64,000 bases of DNA from Nibribacter roseus (GCF_042662225.1 NZ_JBHSYQ010000003.1:1240001-1304000); one strand, 5' to 3'. Positions 1 to 8,571 are shown, counted from the stretch's first letter. Numbers and translations are program-made. The notes: a model not told the origin generated them from the sequence alone.

Positions 1-1
1 T

Positions 2-2215
2 GATTTGTTGCAAGACCAGATATCAGCACAGCATCCGTATGGTGCAGTGGTGGCAGCTAGCTTGGCAGGGCCGGCTGGGGTGCTGCACTCCAACCCTAAA
101 TTAGTGTATGTGCCTAATGACCCGCGCCTGCGTCAGTACCTTGATGAGTTTGGAAGCACCGTGGCTTTCTTTGAGGAAGACGCAGACGAAGATCATTCAG
201 ATGTAGCCAGCTTGGGCAACGCCACCAATTTAGTAGGTACCGAGAAAGTATTGGAGCGCAAGCGCAATGACCATGACAACCGAGTGGATGAGGTGGAATT
301 TGCCCGTGCCCGCCTGCTAGACATGCTCATTGGTGACTGGGACCGCCACGAGGGCCAATGGAGGTGGGCCGAAACCAAGTTTGGAGACGACAGCCGTCTG
401 TTCAGACCAGTGCCCGAAGACCGTGATGTGGCTTTTTTCAAAGCTGACGGTCTGGTGCCATGGCTTGCTAGTCGGCGGTGGGCAATCCGTAATTTTCAAA
501 ACTTTGGCTATGACTATAGTGATTATAAAGGGCTAAACCTGACTGCGCTCACCTCAGACCGCACGTTTTTGTCAAGCGTTACCCGCGGTCAGTGGGTTAA
601 AGTAGCCAATGACATACAAGCAGCACTAACAGATTCAGTTATAGCAGATGCTGTGCGCCAAATGCCACCAGAAGTGTATCCGCTTTCAGGGCCAGAGATT
701 GTTGCAAAGTTGAAATCTAGAAGAGACAAACTGGTGCAGGTGGCTGAGAAGTACTACACTCACCTGGCTGAGGCTGTAGATGTGACAGGAAGTGATAAGC
801 GCGAAAAGTTTGAGGTTATCCGGATCAACGATAAAGAGACGGAGGTAACCATGCGCAAAATCAACAAAGAAGGAGAAGTTAGCCGAATCTTATACCAGCG
901 CCGCTTTTTCAAAAATGAAACCGAAGAAATAAGGCTTTACGGGCTTGGCGGCGATGATATTTTTGAGGTAAACGGAACGGTAGATGACGGTATCATGATC
1001 CGAATAATTGGCGGGGAAGGAAATGACACCATTATTGATAGATCGGTGGTGAAAGGTTGGGGAGCCAAAACGAAAGTGTATGATAACTCAGAGGAAGAGA
1101 ACGTGATCTCATGGGGGCCTGAAACGGAAGACAAAACCCAGCCTTTTAGAGAAGTAAACCTATATGACCGCGACAATTACAAACTATCTTACTTCGGGCC
1201 CCGCCTGTCTGTAGAATTCAACGTAGACGATGGCTTGTTTTTAGGTGGCGGAGTAATGTACCGGAATCATAAGTTCAGAAAAGAGCCATTTGCCTCAGAA
1301 CATTATTTAAGGGCTAACTACGCCTTTGCCACCAGCGCTTACAACATACGGTATGACGCTGAATTCAAGCAGGTATTCAACGACAAACTGGACATTGGTT
1401 TAAAAGCAGCCGTGTTTGGACCACAGTACCAAATAAATTTCTTTGGACTAGGTAACGAAACCGAAATGACCGAAGATGTTGAATATTATAGAGTTCGGCT
1501 TTCCCGCGTTTTGTTTTCACCAACTATCAATACCGGCTACTCCAGATACGTAAGGGTGGGCATTGGCCCGTACTATGACCAGTACAGGGTGCAGCACTGG
1601 CCTGGGCATTTCGTAGATGACTACTTTGGCGAAGAAGTTTTCGGGACTGATAGATTTACCGGTGTAAGAGCCTTTGTTAATCTGCAGGCGGTAAGTACCC
1701 CGGTTAATCCGCGCATTGGTTTAAAGTGGCTGAACGAGTTTACCTATAACCATCAGTTGAACGGTGAGAAGACCAACTTTGGCAGGGTGGGTTCTGAATT
1801 TATCTTCTACATAGGACCGCGCCTTCCATTTCAGTTAACCTTGGCAGCCCGGTTTGGGGGAGCGCATAATTTCGGTGATTTTCCATTCTACCTGGCCAAT
1901 ACATTGGGTGGTCTCAGCAACCTGAGGGGTTACCGCCGTACCCGTTTTGCCGGGCGCAGCACCTTGTATCAGAACACAGAGCTACGGCTTGAGCTGTTCA
2001 GGTTCAACATGTACCTGTTCCCAGGTAAGTTTGGTATCATGGGGCTGGTAGACCACGGCCGTGTTTGGGCTGACGGAGAGACATCAGACAAAATACACCG
2101 TGGCGTAGGTGGCGGTATTTGGGTTGATATTCTAAAACAGGCGGTGATCAATGCCACATACTCTAAGGGAGAAGACGAAAACGTGTTTAATCTCAATTTT
2201 GGGTTCTTGTTCTAG
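2..2215 (+). CDS. Omp85-like outer-membrane beta-barrel protein, C-terminal part (5' end outside window)
   Basis: The reading frame is open to the left edge of the window, so only the C-terminal 738 or so residues are seen and the start is unknown. The first 270 visible residues look soluble and carry the motif DWDRHEGQWRW near residue 111, which I associate with Bacteroidota proteins that join a phosphoesterase-like N-terminus to a barrel; that N-terminus is not visible, so this is inference. A Gly/Asp-rich stretch follows at about 315-350 (GGDDIFEVNGTVDD, GGEGNDTI). The rest is alternating beta-strand sequence, with NLRGYRRTRF near 638, matching the VRGF/Y motif of the Omp85 loop-6 region, and a C-terminal Phe typical of barrels. 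It is followed 34 bp later by a second barrel gene on the same strand, probably co-transcribed. The barrel call is firm; the overall function is not. Confidence 0.75.
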   Translation, partial: DLLQDQISAQHPYGAVVAASLAGPAGVLHSNPKLVYVPNDPRLRQYLDEFGSTVAFFEEDADEDHSDVASLGNATNLVGTEKVLERKRNDHDNRVDEVEFARARLLDMLIGDWDRHEGQWRWAETKFGDDSRLFRPVPEDRDVAFFKADGLVPWLASRRWAIRNFQNFGYDYSDYKGLNLTALTSDRTFLSSVTRGQWVKVANDIQAALTDSVIADAVRQMPPEVYPLSGPEIVAKLKSRRDKLVQVAEKYYTHLAEAVDVTGSDKREKFEVIRINDKETEVTMRKINKEGEVSRILYQRRFFKNETEEIRLYGLGGDDIFEVNGTVDDGIMIRIIGGEGNDTIIDRSVVKGWGAKTKVYDNSEEENVISWGPETEDKTQPFREVNLYDRDNYKLSYFGPRLSVEFNVDDGLFLGGGVMYRNHKFRKEPFASEHYLRANYAFATSAYNIRYDAEFKQVFNDKLDIGLKAAVFGPQYQINFFGLGNETEMTEDVEYYRVRLSRVLFSPTINTGYSRYVRVGIGPYYDQYRVQHWPGHFVDDYFGEEVFGTDRFTGVRAFVNLQAVSTPVNPRIGLKWLNEFTYNHQLNGEKTNFGRVGSEFIFYIGPRLPFQLTLAARFGGAHNFGDFPFYLANTLGGLSNLRGYRRTRFAGRSTLYQNTELRLELFRFNMYLFPGKFGIMGLVDHGRVWADGETSDKIHRGVGGGIWVDILKQAVINATYSKGEDENVFNLNFGFLF

Positions 2216-2249
2216 ACCGCAAAGTTTTATTGGAAGCAACAGGTGCGAT

Positions 2250-3305
2250 ATGAAGAAAATTTTAGCAGCATTAATTTGTATTGTTTGCGGAAGCGGACAG
2301 GAGACAGTTTTAGCGCAAGGTCTTTTCACCGATTCAATCAGGGCGGCCCAGGCAGCCGTTAGCCCCAAAGAATTGGCGAACCCCTCAGTAATTGGCATGG
2401 GCAAGAGCAGAGGAGTGGTGGTGCGCTATGAGTCACAGCCGCGCTTTGGGTTAAAGTCTACCGGAATGCGTGAAGGGATAAAAGACGCTGAGGTAGGTGT
2501 ACTTAGAGGTAACCAATTTGAGTTCAAAGCTTACGCCCCCGTTTGGAACAGGCCACACCTGAAAATAATTTTAGGTGGAGGTTATCAGATTGAAGAGTTT
2601 AACTTCAAAGATCCGGCGGTGCTGCAGTACCCTCTTTATCGCACACTGGAGGATAAAGACTTGCGCTCGCTCAACGGACAAATTCTGTTCTTGCGCCCAA
2701 TAAATGACAGAAACTACTTAGTCTTCAGATTGAAAGGTGAGTTGAACGGAGATTATGGAAAACACTCTGACATCAGCTTTAGCCGGTACATGAGAACTTC
2801 CATGGAAGCTATTTACGGCTGGAAGAAAAGTCCGTTCCTTTCTTACGGTATTGGTGTGCAGCTAGGGTACAACTTTGGGCGCCAGACCATTTACCCGGCC
2901 TTGCTTTACAACCGTACCTTTAACGACCGGTGGGGAGTAGAAGCTATTTTCCCTGCTAATGTCACCTTCCGGAGAAACCTTTCAGAGAAATCATTTCTGT
3001 ACATGGGCTACCGTATAGAGGGGGCTACTTACAACATTGGTATGGAAGAGCATGAACCCTATAATCAATTTGAAACAATTGAATTGCGGAAGTCTGAAAT
3101 CAGGGGCCGGCTGCGGTGGGACCGTGAAATCTACGACTTTTTGTGGTTTGGCGTTGAAACAGGCTACCGCTACAACCACCGGTTTAACGTATACAACGGC
3201 CGTGACAGAAAGGGAGTGCCTCTCATTGAAAACCACATAAAAGATGCTGTTTTCTTTAATGTGGAAGTGTTTCTGGTGCCACCCCGCCGTTTCTTAAAAC
3301 AATAA
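2250..3305 (+). CDS. Outer-membrane beta-barrel protein of unknown function
   Basis: I place the start at the ATG at 2250, giving 351 residues, because it opens a clear signal peptide (MKKILAALICIVCGSG, cleavage probably after VLAQ). An upstream in-frame start at 2151 would lie inside the previous gene and would bury that signal. The mature protein is rich in alternating aromatic and polar residues with many Tyr/Arg pairs (for example YLVFRLKGELNGDYG and FGVETGYRYNHRFNVY-like strands), as in Bacteroidota outer-membrane barrels. It resembles the DUF6268-type barrels, but I am not certain of that. It sits 34 bp after another barrel gene and converges on ppk1 across a strong hairpin. No enzymatic motif is seen. 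Confidence 0.65.
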   Translation: MKKILAALICIVCGSGQETVLAQGLFTDSIRAAQAAVSPKELANPSVIGMGKSRGVVVRYESQPRFGLKSTGMREGIKDAEVGVLRGNQFEFKAYAPVWNRPHLKIILGGGYQIEEFNFKDPAVLQYPLYRTLEDKDLRSLNGQILFLRPINDRNYLVFRLKGELNGDYGKHSDISFSRYMRTSMEAIYGWKKSPFLSYGIGVQLGYNFGRQTIYPALLYNRTFNDRWGVEAIFPANVTFRRNLSEKSFLYMGYRIEGATYNIGMEEHEPYNQFETIELRKSEIRGRLRWDREIYDFLWFGVETGYRYNHRFNVYNGRDRKGVPLIENHIKDAVFFNVEVFLVPPRRFLKQ

Positions 3306-3312
3306 GCTGAAA

Positions 3313-3350
3313 CATGTTTTCAAGCTGTTTTTGCGAAAACAGCCTAATAA
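3313..3350. repeat. Intergenic palindromic element, copy 1 (degenerate)
   Basis: This copy has the family pattern TGTTTT-CAAG-CTGTTTTTGCG-AAAACAG-CCTA in a convergent gap. The outer right arm is partly eroded (TAAC instead of AAAACAG). Confidence 0.55.
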
Positions 3351-3390
3351 CGGAAAGGGCTTTCTCTTATGAGAAGGCCCTTTCCGTTTT
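3351..3390. terminator. Bidirectional terminator between the barrel gene and ppk1
   Basis: A perfect 10-bp outer stem (CGGAAAGGGC at 3351 with GCCCTTTCCG at 3377) continues into TTCTC/GAGAA around a TTAT loop. A T-run follows on the plus strand. It lies in a convergent gap, so it can end transcripts from both sides. Confidence 0.85.
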
Positions 3391-3465
3391 ATCAGTAAGT
3401 GTCTTTTGCCTTTGCCTACTTTTTAATTTCCATTTCAAAAAATGAAAATAAGAAGACCTCTGGTT

Positions 3466-5592
3466 CTAATTACTGTCCTCAGAGGCAGTTCGACGTACAT
3501 CTGAAGCTTGGTCATTTAAATAGGCATAGATAGCATACTGAGCCCGTGTTGAGGTAGAAGGATTATCTGAAACCCAATATTTGTTGTCGGTGGTACGGGC
3601 TTTTTGGTTGTCTTGCAACTGAATATTAATAATGTGCCTGATCTCTTTCTGCAGCTCCGGGATGTAAAGCGGGAAACCAACTTCAACCCGACGGCTGAGG
3701 TTACGGTTCATCCAATCAGCAGAGGCAATGAAAGTTTTCTCATCGCCACCGTTGCCGAAAATATACACCCGGCCATGTTCCAGGTAACGGTCTACAATAC
3801 TACGTACGGTAATATTTTCACTTATGCCAGGCACGCCTGGTACAAGGCAGCAAATGCCTCTCACCAGCATCTCAATCTTCACTCCGGCTTGGCTGGCTTC
3901 ATACAATTGCTGAATCATGCGCCGGTCTTGCAGAGCGTTAATCTTGATGATCATGTAAGCTGGTTTCCCTTCCTGCGCCAAACGCATTTCATTTTGAATA
4001 AGCGCTTCAAAGCCGCTGCGCAGGTTGAAAGGTGACACCAACAGATGCTCAAAGTTATACTCATGGCTTTGGTCAACCAGAAAGTTAAACACGTGTGCCA
4101 GTTCGTTGGTGAGGCGCTCGTCAGTAGTGAAAAAGGCGTGGTCGGTGTAGATTTTAGAAGTCTGCTCGTTGTAGTTACCGGTACTCAAATAAGCATACTG
4201 CACTGCCTTGCTGCCTTCCTGACGGGTGACTAAACCTATTTTGCTGTGCACCTTTAGGTCTGGCACTCCATAAATAACGTTGGCACCAGCTTTCTCCAGT
4301 TTATTACCCCAGAAAATATTTGATTCTTCGTCAAAACGAGCTTTCAACTCTACCACCACCGTTACCAATTTCCCGTGTTCCGCGGCTCTGATCAAGGCCT
4401 TGGCAACTTTAGATTTACTGGCTACTCGGTACAGCGTCACACTAATGCTGGTAACAGCTGGGTCATCGGCGGCTTCTTCAAAGAAGCGCAGCACATGATC
4501 GAATTTCTGGTAGGGGTAATGCACCAAAAACTCCTTCTCCTTCATGGCAGCCAAAATACTGGTCGCATTTTCCAGTTCTGGGTGAGGTAGCTGTGGGTGC
4601 GGCTCATAATAAAGCTCCGGCATGTCAAACTTCGGGAAGCTGAAAAAGTCGCGGAAGTTGTGGTACCGGCTGCCCACTACCAGCTCGTCTTTTGAAAGCC
4701 CAATGCGATCTAAAAGGGCCTGTAGTAGGTTTCCAGGAGTTTCAGGGTCGTATAACAAGCGGCTAGGGCGGCCTTTCTCCCTCTTCTTCAGGCTCTTTCT
4801 GATTTTAGCCATCAAGTTGCCCGAAACCTCCTCTTCTATATCTAATTCGGCGTCTCTGGAAAGTTTTACCGCATAGGCTTCTACGTGGGCAAAACCTGGG
4901 AAAAGCTCCGCAAGCCCCACTCTTATCACGTCGTCTAGCATGATGACGTAGTGCTCACCCTGCTCAACGGGCAGTTCCACAAACCGCGAGCCGTGCTTCT
5001 GGGTTGGCACCTCTAAGATAGCATGCTGCTCTTGTTTGTCTTCGTGCGGCACCAACTTAACCATGAGGTACACAGTCTGGTCTTTCAGAAACAAAGGGCT
5101 GGGGTTAGAGCTGAAAATAATAGGCACCAAAAGAGGCTTTACCTGGCGACGGAAGTAATCAAGTGCCATCAGGCGTTGCCCGTCATGGCACTCCTGCTCG
5201 TTAATTAAGTGAATGTGCTCTTTGCGTAGTTCAGGCAACAGCTCATTTCTGAACACTTGCCCAAACTCTTTCTGCTGACGAGTAACTTCTTCTAAAATTT
5301 CATCAAGCTCCTGAGCCGGATCTCTTCTCAGTTTCTCGCGGGTCTTCTTTTTTAGCTTTACTAATCGGCGCATGGTAGCTACCCGCACCTTAAAGTATTC
5401 ATCTAAGTTAGAAGAGAAAATGGCCAAAAAGTTGAGGCGCTCCAGTAGAGGAACCCTTGGGTCTTTGGCTTCTTGCAGCACCCGGTAATTAAAGGCAAGC
5501 CAGCTTAGCTCACGGCTTAGCAGGGGCATGTTCTGTTCCTGAGAATCTGAGTCTGTGAGGTTATCTTGGTCAGGTATGTTTTTTGCAGTCAT
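3466..5592 (-). CDS. ppk1: Polyphosphate kinase 1
   Basis: This enzyme reversibly builds inorganic polyphosphate from the gamma-phosphate of ATP. The 708-residue length fits the family. The N domain opens with LLSRELSWLAFNYRVLQEA and FSSNLDEYFKVRVA, both characteristic of PPK1. The two active-site histidines are present: His449 in DLKVHSKIGL, which in the family is autophosphorylated, and His606 in YLEHGRVYIF. Their spacing of 157 residues equals that of the Escherichia coli enzyme. Its start lies 41 bp after the stop of the sixA-like gene on the same strand, so the two probably form an operon with sixA first. A poorly conserved acidic 20-residue N-terminal tail precedes the conserved part; Met22 is a possible alternative start. 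Confidence 0.97.
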   Translation of the reverse strand: MTAKNIPDQDNLTDSDSQEQNMPLLSRELSWLAFNYRVLQEAKDPRVPLLERLNFLAIFSSNLDEYFKVRVATMRRLVKLKKKTREKLRRDPAQELDEILEEVTRQQKEFGQVFRNELLPELRKEHIHLINEQECHDGQRLMALDYFRRQVKPLLVPIIFSSNPSPLFLKDQTVYLMVKLVPHEDKQEQHAILEVPTQKHGSRFVELPVEQGEHYVIMLDDVIRVGLAELFPGFAHVEAYAVKLSRDAELDIEEEVSGNLMAKIRKSLKKREKGRPSRLLYDPETPGNLLQALLDRIGLSKDELVVGSRYHNFRDFFSFPKFDMPELYYEPHPQLPHPELENATSILAAMKEKEFLVHYPYQKFDHVLRFFEEAADDPAVTSISVTLYRVASKSKVAKALIRAAEHGKLVTVVVELKARFDEESNIFWGNKLEKAGANVIYGVPDLKVHSKIGLVTRQEGSKAVQYAYLSTGNYNEQTSKIYTDHAFFTTDERLTNELAHVFNFLVDQSHEYNFEHLLVSPFNLRSGFEALIQNEMRLAQEGKPAYMIIKINALQDRRMIQQLYEASQAGVKIEMLVRGICCLVPGVPGISENITVRSIVDRYLEHGRVYIFGNGGDEKTFIASADWMNRNLSRRVEVGFPLYIPELQKEIRHIINIQLQDNQKARTTDNKYWVSDNPSTSTRAQYAIYAYLNDQASDVRRTASEDSN

Positions 5593-5633
5593 GGTGGTCT
5601 TGAAAATGTGTTTCGCCTACAGATAGGCCATGG

Positions 5634-6131
5634 CTAGCGGTACTTCTTTGGGTAATCCAAAAAGTGGAGATTGCCATTTTCTGCCGAGACTTGTCCCCAA
5701 TAAGTTACGTCAAATTGAATGGCCGCCAAACCGCTGGTGGGCAGGTTCGCAATGCTCTTGTCTGGAGAATACATATTGGCCACCTCCGTAAAAGTGGGGT
5801 TGTGGCCTACCAGCATTACGTGTGAATATTCATCGGGCAGCAACTGTACAAACTGAAGCAAGGCAGTAGGGGTGATGTGGTACAGCTCTTCCTGCACCCC
5901 AATTTTTTCAGGATCAAACCCTAGTTCTTTGGCCATTAAGGTAGCAGTGGAAAGGGCTCTCACCGCTGAGCTGGAGATAATTAAATCAACATTTACCTTG
6001 CGTTCAATCAATTCCTGGGCAATCAAAGGAACGTCTTTCCGTCCTCTTTTCTTAAGAGGGCGGTCATGGTCGCTGAGTTCCTCAAATTTCCAGCTCGACT
6101 TGGCGTGTCTTAATAAATATAGCGTCTTCAT
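5634..6131 (-). CDS. sixA: SixA-type histidine phosphatase
   Basis: This is a small (165 residues) member of the histidine phosphatase (RHG) superfamily. The catalytic signature is LLRHAKSSW at residues 6-14, followed by DHDRPLKKRGRKD, which is typical of SixA. The second conserved histidine is in MLVGHNPTFTEV. SixA-like enzymes remove phosphate from phosphohistidine, for example in phosphotransfer proteins. The gene immediately precedes ppk1, whose product carries a phosphohistidine intermediate; a functional link is inference. The leader upstream contains a hairpin at 6149-6184 and a TATATTTG promoter-like box at 6234-6241. Confidence 0.88.
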   Translation of the reverse strand: MKTLYLLRHAKSSWKFEELSDHDRPLKKRGRKDVPLIAQELIERKVNVDLIISSSAVRALSTATLMAKELGFDPEKIGVQEELYHITPTALLQFVQLLPDEYSHVMLVGHNPTFTEVANMYSPDKSIANLPTSGLAAIQFDVTYWGQVSAENGNLHFLDYPKKYR

Positions 6132-6148
6132 GTAAATTTTCTAACAGG

Positions 6149-6184
6149 AAAAGCCACAAAGACGATCAGGTCAGAGTGGCTTTT
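6149..6184 (-). promoter_or_regulatory. Hairpin in the sixA-ppk1 leader
   Basis: The arms AAAAGCCAC (6149-6157) and GTGGCTTTT (6176-6184) pair perfectly around an 18-base loop, ending 17 bp upstream of the sixA ATG. If transcription starts near the -7-like box at 6234, the hairpin lies in the 5' untranslated region and ends in a short T-run, so it could act as an attenuator. This role is inference. Confidence 0.4.
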
Positions 6185-6233
6185 GTCTTTACTGAAAGCG
6201 CCCCTAAATGGTTGTGCTTCGCTTGGTTTTGTT

Positions 6234-6241
6234 CAAATATA
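6234..6241 (-). promoter_or_regulatory. Bacteroidota-type -7 box upstream of sixA-ppk1
   Basis: The minus strand reads TATATTTG, a full match to the TAnnTTTG consensus of Bacteroidetes sigma-ABfr promoters. No well-spaced TTTG -33 box is visible, so the call is tentative. Confidence 0.4.
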
Positions 6242-6406
6242 CCTTTCGCTCAAAGGGTGTTCCGCTAAACAAAGCATTGCTGACTGCTTGTAGTTTTTGC
6301 TGTGATAAAGCCGCAGCCACCAAACGGAGATCAGCAGGAATACTTTGATGAAATCTGCGGTGTTAGAAGGACTGTTCTTGTTATGGTTATGCCTTAAAAA
6401 AAAGGA

Positions 6407-6448
6407 AAGAGGTGCTGTCAAATAGACTGGCACCTCTTCTTTGTTTTT
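6407..6448. terminator. Terminator downstream of hflX
   Basis: The stem AAGAGGTGC (6407-6415) pairs with GCACCTCTT (6430-6438). On the minus strand it is followed by CTTTCCTTTTTTTT, so it would end hflX transcripts. Confidence 0.7.
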
Positions 6449-6455
6449 CATGGAA

Positions 6456-6494
6456 TGTTTTTGGGCTAATTTTCAAAAATTAGCTTAAAAACGG
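6456..6494. repeat. Intergenic palindromic element, copy 2
   Basis: This copy reads TGTTTTTGGGCTAATTTTC then AAAAATTAGCTTAAAAACGG. The inner stem GCTAATTTT/AAAATTAGC is perfect. It lies just 3' of hflX. Confidence 0.65.
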
Positions 6495-6509
6495 CTGTAT
6501 AACCTGCTG

Positions 6510-7709
6510 CTATTCCTGCGGCGGCGCATTGTTAGGATAGCGCTCAAAATGAATTCTGGAAACATGTTCCAGCAAAACGCGCCTCAGTTCATCTATGTTG
6601 GTTTTGTTGGCCGCCGAGATAAACACAGCCGGAGTATGCTCACGGGCCATGTACGAAGAGCCTAATTCGGCAATGTCTGGGCGGGCATCGGGGTGTTCTT
6701 CACGCAGCTCCTGCTCTCGCTGCTCCATGTACAAATCAGTTTTGTTGAATACCAGAATCACCGGTTTTTCAGCCGACTGTATGTCTTTCAGCGTCTCGTT
6801 CACCACGGCAATATGTTCTTCAAACGAAGGGTGAGATACATCTACCACGTGCAGCAGCAGGTCCGACTCTCTGATTTCATCTAGCGTAGACTTAAAGCTT
6901 TCTATCAGTTTGGTGGGGAGTTTCCGGATGAACCCTACCGTGTCAGAAAGCAGGAACGGAATGTTATCTATTACCACCTTGCGCACCGTGGCATCTACCG
7001 TTGCAAACAACTTGTTCTCGGCAAACACATCTGATTTAGAGAGCAGGTTCATGAGCGTTGATTTACCTACGTTGGTATAGCCCACTAAAGATACACGCAC
7101 TATACCCGAGCGTGACTTGCGCTGCTCATAGTTCTGTTTGTCAAACTTCTCCAGCTTCTCTTTCAGCAACGTGATTTTATCACGGACAATCCGGCGGTCA
7201 GTCTCGATTTCGGTTTCACCGGGACCACGCATGGCCACGCCCCCACCTTTCTGCCGGCTTAAGTGAGTCCACATGTTGGTCAGGCGAGGAAGTAAGTAGC
7301 GGTACTGGGCTAGTTCTACCTGCGCCCGGGCAGTGGCCGTCTGGGCACGAAGCGCGAAAATATCCAGAATCAGTAAGCTGCGGTCAATGATTTTCACCTC
7401 CAGCTCACGCTCAAGGTTTCGTACCTGAGAAGGGGAGAGATCATCATCGAAAATGACCATGTCTACTTTATGCTCTTTCACATAAGCGGTAATTTCCTCC
7501 AGTTTGCCTTTGCCTACATAGGTGCGCATGTCTGGCTTATCCAGCTTCTGGATAAAGCGCTTTAAGGTTTTAGCGCCTACGGTTTCGGTTAGAAACGCCA
7601 GCTCATCCAGATACTCTTTCGTTTTCTCGTCGGTTTGGCGCCAGGCAGGTACGGCCACTAATACAGCGGTTTCCTGTTCTTTGGCCGTTACGTGCAGTTG
7701 GTTTCTCAT
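6510..7709 (-). CDS. hflX: GTPase HflX
   Basis: HflX is a translation-factor-class GTPase that binds the 50S subunit and, in the species studied, splits stalled ribosomes. The 399-residue protein has the N-terminal HflX domain (for example RTYVGKGKLEEI and FDDDLSPSQVRNLE), the linker helix with GGGVAMRGPGETEIETDRR, and then the G domain: G1 GYTNVGKST at about 210, G3 DTVGFIRKLP, and G4 NKTD. The C-terminus has a short tail (SRIHFERYPNNAPPQE). It is a single gene, followed by its own terminator and a palindromic element. Its upstream gap carries a heptamer array (7721-7762). Confidence 0.96.
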   Translation of the reverse strand: MRNQLHVTAKEQETAVLVAVPAWRQTDEKTKEYLDELAFLTETVGAKTLKRFIQKLDKPDMRTYVGKGKLEEITAYVKEHKVDMVIFDDDLSPSQVRNLERELEVKIIDRSLLILDIFALRAQTATARAQVELAQYRYLLPRLTNMWTHLSRQKGGGVAMRGPGETEIETDRRIVRDKITLLKEKLEKFDKQNYEQRKSRSGIVRVSLVGYTNVGKSTLMNLLSKSDVFAENKLFATVDATVRKVVIDNIPFLLSDTVGFIRKLPTKLIESFKSTLDEIRESDLLLHVVDVSHPSFEEHIAVVNETLKDIQSAEKPVILVFNKTDLYMEQREQELREEHPDARPDIAELGSSYMAREHTPAVFISAANKTNIDELRRVLLEHVSRIHFERYPNNAPPQE

Positions 7710-7720
7710 CTATTATAATT

Positions 7721-7762
7721 AATGAACAATGATTAATGAATAATGAACAATGGGCAATGAAC
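7721..7762 (+). repeat. Heptamer array (AATGANN x 6), left arm
   Basis: Six consecutive 7-bp units, AATGAAC, AATGATT, AATGAAT, AATGAAC, AATGGGC and AATGAAC, are in perfect register. The same words occur in inverted orientation at 7861-7888, so the two arrays form an inverted repeat around palindromic copy 3. Confidence 0.75.
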
Positions 7763-7788
7763 TATAATTATTGATTAAATGGAAATTA

Positions 7789-7828
7789 CTGTTTTTAGCC
7801 TCCTTTTCAGAAAACAGGCTGAAAACAG
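7789..7828. repeat. Intergenic palindromic element, copy 3
   Basis: The copy reads CTGTTTTTAGCC, TCCTTTTC, AG, AAAACAGGCTGAAAACAG and lies between two inverted heptamer arrays. Confidence 0.75.
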
Positions 7829-7860
7829 CTCCCCATAAAAACTAGGAGACTCAGAATAAT

Positions 7861-7888
7861 CATTAGTCATTAATCATTGCTCATTAAC
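7861..7888 (-). repeat. Heptamer array, right (inverted) arm, overlapping a gene 3' end
   Basis: The plus strand reads CATTAGT, CATTAAT, CATTGCT and CATTAAC. The reverse complement matches the first 21 bases of the left arm (7721) at 19 positions. The array supplies the last codons (LLMSND) and the stop codon of the cytochrome gene. Confidence 0.7.
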
Positions 7889-8571
7889 AACGTGTATTGT
7901 GCCAGGGCTTCTATTTCCTGCTCCGTTAACTGTGATCGGTAGCCGGGCATTAAACCGCTGCCATTGGCAATGACTTCTTTCCTTTCTTGGGCAGAGAGTT
8001 CACTTTGCTGTAAGTTGGAAGCGCCGCCTGTACCTTTCTGTCCGTCTTCTCCATGGCAGGTAGCACAAACTTGGCTGTAAATAGCTTTGGTGTTGGCTAG
8101 CTGGGTGTCTTCCATTTCTGACAGTATAGGGTTGCCTGCCGCCTTTGAGGTAGGTGCTTCTGCAGAAAGCGAAGTTTCTTGTAGCCTTGCCGCAGCCTCT
8201 CTTTTATCAGGACGCATTTTTAAACTTTTAGTTTCGGCCACCCCGTACACGTACAGAAAAATCAGCAGACTTACTCCAGCCAGTATCTTGCTGTGTTTCT
8301 TGATGCCTACAATAGCCAATGGAATGGCTGCCAGCACCAGCAGAATCTTTACCCCTAGCCATGTTGGCCAAGAGCCGTTGTAGCTGAAGGCCAACCAGGC
8401 GCCAGTCACCAAAATCAGAAGGCCAAAAACTATGTCCAGCATTTTTGTATAAGAACGAGCCTTATCTAGCGCTGTAGACTTATTCATAAACAACAATGCC
8501 ACTTTGTACAAGAAAAGCAGCAGAAACAGTATAACCACTAACAGGTGTGAATGTAAGAGAGGGGTGGTCAT
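7870..8571 (-). CDS. Membrane-anchored cytochrome c (SirB-like N-terminus fused to a c-heme domain)
   Basis: I choose the ATG at 8571 (233 residues). A longer frame to 8619 adds 16 residues that do not resemble a conserved start. Four hydrophobic helices fill residues 8-114 (about 8-28, 40-62, 72-92, 94-114), resembling SirB-type small membrane proteins. A linker (about 115-155) leads to a class I cytochrome c domain with the heme motif CATCH at 169-173 and a probable distal Met208 in GLMPGY. The heme domain should face the periplasm and take part in electron transfer; donor and acceptor are unknown. Its last codons are contributed by a heptamer repeat array. The heme call is firm and the SirB assignment moderate. 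Confidence 0.8.
   Translation of the reverse strand: MTTPLLHSHLLVVILFLLLFLYKVALLFMNKSTALDKARSYTKMLDIVFGLLILVTGAWLAFSYNGSWPTWLGVKILLVLAAIPLAIVGIKKHSKILAGVSLLIFLYVYGVAETKSLKMRPDKREAAARLQETSLSAEAPTSKAAGNPILSEMEDTQLANTKAIYSQVCATCHGEDGQKGTGGASNLQQSELSAQERKEVIANGSGLMPGYRSQLTEQEIEALAQYTLLMSND

Larger units (their letters stand above)
6132..6509. other. Gap between sixA and hflX
   Basis: This 378-bp stretch holds, from sixA outward, a leader hairpin (6149-6184), a -7-like box (6234-6241), the hflX terminator (6407-6448) and a palindromic element (6456-6494). A 72-codon frame exists on the minus strand (6233-6451), but it starts inside the terminator and resembles no protein I know, so I do not call it. 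Confidence 0.6.

Noticed and set aside
6233..6451. 72-codon minus-strand frame between sixA and hflX
   Set aside because: It starts inside the hflX terminator, lacks family-like sequence, and overlaps a promoter-like box.
7861..7888. CRISPR-like array
   Set aside because: Units are 7 bp and contiguous with no spacers, and no cas gene is near.
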